DNA of 64,000 bases, taken from assembly GCA_026401055.1 (NCBI GenBank), contig JAPLNP010000236.1, forward strand, positions 1-64,000, written 5' to 3'. A program made the translations under genes and the position numbers. This DNA comes from Planctomycetia bacterium. GTDB lineage: Bacteria; Planctomycetota; Planctomycetia; Pirellulales; Thermoguttaceae. The notes beneath the pieces were generated by a model. The model searched no databases. It was given only the letters and a program-made list of their open reading frames with translations, and was not told the origin of the DNA. Of the stretch, positions 59,254 through 64,000 are shown piece after piece. Position 1 is the stretch's first letter, and every line of letters starts with the position of its first letter.

Positions 59254-60846
59254 ATGGGCGCGTGGATTCTGCGCCGGACTCATTCTGAGGTCCGCACCAT
59301 CGTTGTTTTCTCCTGGGCACTTCTGGCTATTCCCGTCACCGACGCCAGGGCAATCACGTTTGGCGAGTGGGCCACCAACCAGGGCTGGCCCGCTGATTAT
59401 GAGATGCCAGCCAAGGTTGAGGCCGATTCCGCTTCCATCGACAGCCTCGCTGGTATCGGCAACTTCGACTGGATGGCAACACCGACCACGGCCCTGTATT
59501 TGAACGGCAACCAAATCACGAGCCTCGAATCGGGCGCCTTCACCGGCCTCGGCAACTTGAGAAGACTGTATTTGAAGAACAACCAAATCAGCAGCATCGA
59601 ATCCCGCGACTTCACCGGGCTGGACAATTTGACGATCCTGGATTTGGACTACAACCAAATCACGAACCTCGAACCGGGTGCCTTTGCCGAGTTGAGTAAT
59701 CTGACCAACCTGGATTTGGGGCACAACGAAATCAGGAGCCTCGGATCGGGTACCTTTACCGGGTTGGGGCATTTGATTTCTCTGAGTTTGTGGAACAACC
59801 AAATCACCAGCCTCGAATCGGGTGCCTTTGCCGGGTTGGGTAATCTGACTGGCCTGGATTTGGGGCACAACCAAATCACGAGCATCGGATCGGCTGCCTT
59901 TACTGGGTTGGGTAGTCTGACTGCCCTGGAATTGCGCGAGAACCAAATCACGAGCATCGACTCGGGCGACTTTGCCGGGTTAAGTAACTTGACGACCCTG
60001 AATTTGCTTTACAACCGCATCACGAGCCTCGAATCGGGTGCCTTCAGTGGCTTGGGCAGCTTGACGACCCTACGTATGTACCACAACCAAATCACGAGCA
60101 TCAAATCGGGTGCCTTTAACGGGTTGGGCGATTTGACGACCCTCGAGTTGGACGGCAATCAAGTCACCAGCCTCGAATCGGGCATCTTCACCGGGCTGGA
60201 CCATTTGACGCTCCTGAATTTGTGCTACAACCATATTACGAGCCTCGAATCAGGCGTCTTCAGCGGGCTGGGCAATTTGACGACCCTGTCTTTGCACCAC
60301 AACCGTACCTTGACGAATCTGAATCTCGAAGGAGCCGATTTCACTAGCTTGAACAGGTTCCTTGTGACATCCGATACTCTTGTCTCCCGTGTGTCGCTCA
60401 GAAACACCCGATTGAACCAGACCTCCTTGGCCGCACTCATCAACGGCAGCTATCGTGAGTGGGACATCGGCATCGGCGAGCTGCCCGGCGTCACCGAACT
60501 CGATCTCAGTGGTGTCGACTTTGCAGCAATCACGGACCTGTCGCCGCTGTATGTGATGGACGACCTGACCGACTTCTGGCTCGTCGACGTCGAGAACATG
60601 GACGCCAACGCGCTGGACGTCCTGCTCGACAACCTTGCCACGATGCAAGACCCGGGTATCGAAGGCACTCTCTACCTGACGCAGGCCGACTACGACGCTT
60701 TCAACACGGCCGGTGGCGGGAAACTAGCCATCTGGGACGCCGAGCCGGGGCACCACGTCCAGATCGTCCCCGAGCCGAGTAGCCTAGTCCTGTTGGCCGG
60801 GATCGCCGTGATGGGGATCATCTGCTTGCGGCGGCGGAAAGCGTAG
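59254..60846 (+). CDS. Secreted leucine-rich-repeat protein with PEP-CTERM anchor
   Basis: 530 residues. A signal peptide and a short N-terminal domain lead into eleven near-perfect 24-residue leucine-rich repeats (81 to about 344) of the LxLxxNQITSLESGxFxGL type. A variable region follows, and the end is VPEPSSLVLLAGIAVMGII then RRRKA, a PEP-CTERM sorting tail. Such proteins are processed by an exosortase, which is not in the window. The nucleotide repeats are 72 bases long (about 59494-60285) and highly alike, so recent expansion is likely. Base composition is less GC-rich than the hyp genes. It separates hypD from hypE. AAGAAGGGGG lies upstream. Confidence 0.88.
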   Translation: MGAWILRRTHSEVRTIVVFSWALLAIPVTDARAITFGEWATNQGWPADYEMPAKVEADSASIDSLAGIGNFDWMATPTTALYLNGNQITSLESGAFTGLGNLRRLYLKNNQISSIESRDFTGLDNLTILDLDYNQITNLEPGAFAELSNLTNLDLGHNEIRSLGSGTFTGLGHLISLSLWNNQITSLESGAFAGLGNLTGLDLGHNQITSIGSAAFTGLGSLTALELRENQITSIDSGDFAGLSNLTTLNLLYNRITSLESGAFSGLGSLTTLRMYHNQITSIKSGAFNGLGDLTTLELDGNQVTSLESGIFTGLDHLTLLNLCYNHITSLESGVFSGLGNLTTLSLHHNRTLTNLNLEGADFTSLNRFLVTSDTLVSRVSLRNTRLNQTSLAALINGSYREWDIGIGELPGVTELDLSGVDFAAITDLSPLYVMDDLTDFWLVDVENMDANALDVLLDNLATMQDPGIEGTLYLTQADYDAFNTAGGGKLAIWDAEPGHHVQIVPEPSSLVLLAGIAVMGIICLRRRKA

Positions 60847-61244
60847 CGGTCGCGGCCAGGATGCACGGTCGCTCAACACCAATCAGGCCATGAGCCGCCC
60901 AGGCTTGTGGCCTACTTCGCTTCCTGCTCCACGGTGGCTTCTGCACCCGGCTGCCATCGCTTCTACTCCTCGGCTTGAGACCCCCATAGGTTTCCGCAAA
61001 GTCGGACAGCCAGTCGCGGTGTACCCAAATCGCGAACACTTGTACCTGATCTGGGTACGGTCATCGGCCACCGTTCCCGCAGCCCGTCTGGCAGCCTACC
61101 CAAAAGGCGTGCGTCTACGTATCATTGCGGGAGGTCCGTCAACGGCAGACACGGCACATAATGCCACGAACGGCGGGTGTGCCATGCGCCACCTGACGGC
61201 GACTCGAGCCGTCTTCTTCCTCGCTGACTTCACCGGGTGCAACC
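60847..61244. other. Intergenic region between the LRR gene and hypE
   Basis: The 398-base gap has a TTGCGG/TACG-like area but no convincing promoter. The frame beginning at 60890 (starting MSRPGLWPTSL) reads into hypE and has no recognisable protein content. No terminator of the LRR gene was seen. Confidence 0.4.
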
Positions 61245-62306
61245 ATGACCGAGCACTCTCCCGAATTCACGCTCAGTTGCCCGACGCCGCTGGAGACGCA
61301 CGCGACGGTGCAGATGGCGCATGGGGGCGGGGGGCGGCTGATGCGGCGACTGATCGAGGACCTCTTCCTGCCCGGCTTCGGCACCGACCCCGCGGGAAAC
61401 CCGCCGCATGACAGCGCCGTGCTGGACGTGCCCGCCGGACGGCTGGCCTTCACGACCGACACGTTCGTCGTCAGCCCGTTGGTCTTTCCCGGCGGCGACA
61501 TCGGGCACCTGGCCGTCTACGGGACCGTCAACGATCTGGCGATGGCCGGGGCGCAGCCGCTGGCGCTGAGCGCGGGCTTCATTCTCGAAGAGGGGCTGCC
61601 GATCGAGATGCTCCGCCGCGTGGTCGACTCGCTGGGCCATGCGGCCGACGAGGTGGGCGAGCGGATCGTCACGGGTGATACCAAGGTCGTCGATCGCGGC
61701 CCGGGCGACGGCATTTTCATCAACACGGCCGGCGTCGGCCTGGTTCCGCCCGGAGTGAATATCTCGCCCCGTCGCGTCGCGCCCGGCGACGCGATCCTCC
61801 TAAGCGGCGACCTGGGCCGCCACGGCATCGCCATCATGTCGGTCCGCGAGGGGCTCGGTTTCGAAGGGGCGATCGCCAGCGATTGCGCGTCCTTGGCCGG
61901 GCTGGTCGCGGCGCTGGTCCAGGCCGATCCCGATGTCCATTGCCTCCGCGATCTGACCCGCGGGGGCTTGGCCGCGGCGCTGTGTGAAATCGCCGACGGC
62001 GCCCGCGTGGGAATCCAACTTCGCGAGGCGTCGATCCCCGTCTCCGCGCCGGTGGACGGCGCGTGCGAGCTGCTCGGACTGGACCCGCTCTATGTCGCCA
62101 ACGAGGGCCGGCTGGTGGCCTTCGTGCCCGCCCAAGCCGCCGAGCGGACGCTCGAAATCATGCGGGCGCACAAGGCCGCGCCCGAGCCGGCGGTGATCGG
62201 CACCGTGACGGCCGATCATCCCGGCACGGTCGAGCTTCGCAATTCGTTGGGCGGCAGCCGGGTGGTCGATCTCCTCTCCGGCGAGCAGATGCCCAGAATC
62301 TGTTGA
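61245..62306 (+). CDS. hypE: Hydrogenase maturation protein HypE
   Basis: 353 residues. VQMAHGGGGRLMRRLIEDLF is the typical start. The purM-like ATP-binding region continues with TDTFVVSPLVFPGGDIGHLAVYGTVNDLAMAGAQPLALSAGFILEEG, then DTKVV, ISGDLGRHGIAIM-like SGDLGRHGIAIMS, and RDLTRGGLAAALCE. The C-terminus is PRIC, the Cys that HypF carbamoylates and HypE dehydrates to a thiocyanate for the Fe ligands. It lies 2.5 kb after hypD instead of next to it. Convergent with lpxK, 16 bases apart. Confidence 0.97.
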   Translation: MTEHSPEFTLSCPTPLETHATVQMAHGGGGRLMRRLIEDLFLPGFGTDPAGNPPHDSAVLDVPAGRLAFTTDTFVVSPLVFPGGDIGHLAVYGTVNDLAMAGAQPLALSAGFILEEGLPIEMLRRVVDSLGHAADEVGERIVTGDTKVVDRGPGDGIFINTAGVGLVPPGVNISPRRVAPGDAILLSGDLGRHGIAIMSVREGLGFEGAIASDCASLAGLVAALVQADPDVHCLRDLTRGGLAAALCEIADGARVGIQLREASIPVSAPVDGACELLGLDPLYVANEGRLVAFVPAQAAERTLEIMRAHKAAPEPAVIGTVTADHPGTVELRNSLGGSRVVDLLSGEQMPRIC

Positions 62307-62322
62307 GGTCACGGACAACCAC

Positions 62323-63375
62323 TCACTTCCCCAGCACGTCGCGCAGTCGCGATTCAAACTCGTCCTGTCCGGCGAGCATGGCGATGTCGATCGACACCGC
62401 CCAGAGATCGTGGTGGCTGAGTTGGCCGACGTCGAGCTTGACGAGGTCCTTGTGGGTACACAGCACGGCGTCGACGTCCAATGCGTCGGCCCAGGCGGCG
62501 AGCGATTCGATGTCCGAGCGACTGTAGCGGTGATGGTCGGGAAACTCGCGGAACGCGGCCACGCGGAAGCCGCACTCGTCGAGCGTATGGCGGAAACCGG
62601 CCGGGTTGCCCAGCCCACAGAAAGCCGCCACTGCCCGGTCGCGCAGCGCATCGAGCGGCCGCTGTCGCCCGTCGTGGCCCAGCAGGCATTGCGGCGAGTG
62701 GGTCACTTCGAGCCAAAGGGCATCCGGCGCGAAACGCCGCGCCCGGCGGCAAATAGCTTCCCGCACCGGCGGCGCGAGCATGTCGGCACGCGCCAGCACG
62801 ATCACGTCGGCCCGGACCAATCCGGCCGGCGGCTCCCGGAGCGTGCCCCGGGGAAAGACGTGTCCGAAGCCGAACGGCTCCAGGGCGTCCAGCAACACGA
62901 CGTCCAGGTCCCGGGCAATCCGCCGATGCTGGAAGGCGTCGTCGAGCACGACGATCTGCGCGCCGAACTGCTCGACGGCCGCCCGGGCGGCTTCGACGCG
63001 GTCCGGGTTCTGCAAGTGCGGCACGTCTGGCAAGCTCTGCTGGAGTTCCAGAGCCTCGTCGTTCGCCGCGCCCTTTTCCGCCCCATAGCCGCGGCTCACC
63101 ACCGCGACGCGAACGCCTTGGCCGCGGAACCACCGGGCGATCCAGCGGACCATGGGCGACTTGCCGGTGCCGCCCAAGGAGAGATTGCCCACGCTAATCA
63201 CGGGCACGCCGGCGCGGTGGATTTCGGCCCTGCCGGTGTCATACCGCCAGTTTCGCCACCGGACCGCCGCGGCGTAGGGCGTCTCGGCCAGCCGCAGCCC
63301 GAGCCGCGCAAGACCGGCCGCGAGCCCCCGTCGCCGGCCGCTCACCACGTCTCGGAACTCGGAAGGGCTGAGCAT
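62323..63375 (-). CDS. lpxK: Tetraacyldisaccharide 4'-kinase
   Basis: 350 residues. P-loop VGNLSLGGTGKSP near residue 63. VVSRGYGAEKGAANDEALELQQ, VVLDDAFQHRRIARDLDVVLLDALEPFGFGHVFPRGTLREP and the FCGLGNPAGFRHTLDECGF block define LpxK. It phosphorylates the lipid A precursor, so it implies lipid A and an outer membrane. No other lpx gene lies nearby. It ends 16 bases from hypE and is convergent with it. Confidence 0.95.
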   Translation of the reverse strand: MLSPSEFRDVVSGRRRGLAAGLARLGLRLAETPYAAAVRWRNWRYDTGRAEIHRAGVPVISVGNLSLGGTGKSPMVRWIARWFRGQGVRVAVVSRGYGAEKGAANDEALELQQSLPDVPHLQNPDRVEAARAAVEQFGAQIVVLDDAFQHRRIARDLDVVLLDALEPFGFGHVFPRGTLREPPAGLVRADVIVLARADMLAPPVREAICRRARRFAPDALWLEVTHSPQCLLGHDGRQRPLDALRDRAVAAFCGLGNPAGFRHTLDECGFRVAAFREFPDHHRYSRSDIESLAAWADALDVDAVLCTHKDLVKLDVGQLSHHDLWAVSIDIAMLAGQDEFESRLRDVLGK

Positions 63376-63682
63376 GGAGTGGGAATGGGGAATGGACTAT
63401 CGAGACGCGGAGACAAGTTGGGGGTGGATGCCTTCGACCTTTTCAACCGCGAAAGCGCGAAGGGGCGAAATCGCGAAAAGGAGATTTGGGATCCGCGAAG
63501 ACTTGGACACTCCGTTGTGAACGAGTACCGCGTCAATGACAACAACACGGCTTCCGCTCTTGCGTTTCGCGTTTTCGCCCTTTCGTGTTTTCGCGATTCT
63601 TTTGGAGTTGCGCCGGATCGCGTCTGCCGGTCGGCATGGCCGAAGAAGTTGACGTGGCGGTTCCCAGTCCGGTTGGCCGGGT
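63376..63682. other. Intergenic region with GCGAAAGGGCGAAAACGCG words
   Basis: The 307-base gap holds a pair of low-complexity blocks, GCGAAAGCGCGAAGGGGCG (63449-63468) and GCGTTTTCGCCCTTTCGTGT (63573-63595), that are partly complementary. They resemble the family of TTTCGC-rich words but not the MITE-like element. No gene was recognised. Confidence 0.5.
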
Positions 63683-64000
63683 TCACGCGCCGGCTCGCGC
63701 CGCCAGGGCCCGGCCGACGCGGGCTCGAATGTCGTCCATTTCAGCGGTTTGCTCGAAGCCGACGATGATGGCGCTGATCGCGCCGAGTCCCATGGCGAAC
63801 CGGACCGATTGCTCCCGCTTCTCGTCATCGTCGCGCAGGTCGCCCTCGCCGATGATCTTCATGCCGATGATCCCCTTGCCCGCGGCGTGGACCTTCCGGA
63901 GCGCCGCCACGACATCCTCCGGCTTGCCGTCCATTTTGAGCCCGAAGGGATTGATCCGGGCGTGGACGACGTCGACCCAGGGCTCGGCCGCGGCGGCCTC
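63683..64000 (-). CDS. Aldo/keto reductase-like protein, C-terminal part
   Basis: The visible 105 residues run off the window edge, so the start is outside. VDVVHARINPFGLKMDGKPEDVVAALRKVHAAGKGIIGMKIIGEGDLRDDDEKREQSVRFAMGLGAISAIIVGFEQTAEMDDIRARV is the end of an aldo/keto-reductase barrel (IIGMKIIGEG and AMGLGAISAIIVGF are the typical last strands). Catalytic residues lie outside. The direction points away from lpxK, and no operon with it is implied. Confidence 0.75.
   Translation of the reverse strand, partial: EAAAAEPWVDVVHARINPFGLKMDGKPEDVVAALRKVHAAGKGIIGMKIIGEGDLRDDDEKREQSVRFAMGLGAISAIIVGFEQTAEMDDIRARVGRALAARAGA

Noticed and set aside
59494-60285. A CRISPR-like regular spacing of about 72 bases
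   Set aside because: It is coding: each unit encodes one 24-residue leucine-rich repeat, with no alternation of repeat and unique spacer.
60890-61411. A 173-codon frame ahead of hypE
   Set aside because: It overlaps hypE in another frame and its first part shows no leader, domain or codon pattern.

Overview
The window reads as a stretch of chromosome from a planctomycete (Planctomycetota, Pirellulales-like). The GC content is high. Several lineage signatures are visible: a C11 peptidase with the N-terminal LEQLEDRRML sorting-type motif, small membrane proteins starting with an Asn-Pro-Tyr (NPYESP/NPYAFP) leader, a cysteine-saturated secreted repeat protein, a PEP-CTERM protein, many Tat-exported sugar-related enzymes and two exported sialidase-like proteins. 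An outer membrane is implied by LpxK, a Bam-type POTRA protein and an Omp85 barrel. All family assignments come from reading the sequence; no search was run.

Layout. 0-8 kb: a possible transposase tail, a CAP-domain protein, greA, a winged-helix/Fe-S protein, then a tightly packed minus-strand operon (two sialidase-like proteins, a Tat-exported deacetylase-like protein, a methyltransferase), and apt. 8-21 kb: a two-gene BamA (POTRA gene and barrel gene, separated only by TAG CAG), a lipoprotein peptidyl-prolyl isomerase, an ABC exporter pair, and a FlaA1/CapD-type sugar dehydratase. 21-28 kb: rpmB, gatC, gatA, then a 2.2 kb accessory island (toxin-antitoxin remnant, PD-(D/E)XK-like protein, nucleotidyltransferase/coiled-coil pair, small membrane protein), then gatB and a SAM hydroxide adenosyltransferase. 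28-46 kb: beta-helix protein, esterase, ribBA, dprA, zinc-ribbon membrane protein, SGNH hydrolase, cysC, two BON-like genes, sugar isomerase, glpD, prfB with a programmed frameshift, and nadA. 46-64 kb: outer-membrane-like protein, C11/RTX protein, fxsA, PQQ-type propeller, aldo/keto reductase with a tetraheme cytochrome, cupin, Cys-rich protein with a strong terminator, an ABC ATPase, hypD, a decayed gene, a leucine-rich-repeat PEP-CTERM protein, hypE, lpxK, and the end of an aldo/keto reductase.

Between the genes lies an unusually rich set of short palindromic repeat families. The best defined has near-perfect terminal inverted repeats (TGTCGCCTTTCGCTCCGCG...) in four copies. One of these sits inside the reading frame of the Omp85 barrel gene. 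Another family (GGGGACAGGTCC...) has a copy translated inside an ABC permease. The strongest candidates for something undescribed are the gatA-gatB island with its nucleotidyltransferase/coiled-coil pair and nuclease-like neighbour, and the in-frame capture of mobile repeats as N-terminal extensions. No tRNA, rRNA or CRISPR array was seen.
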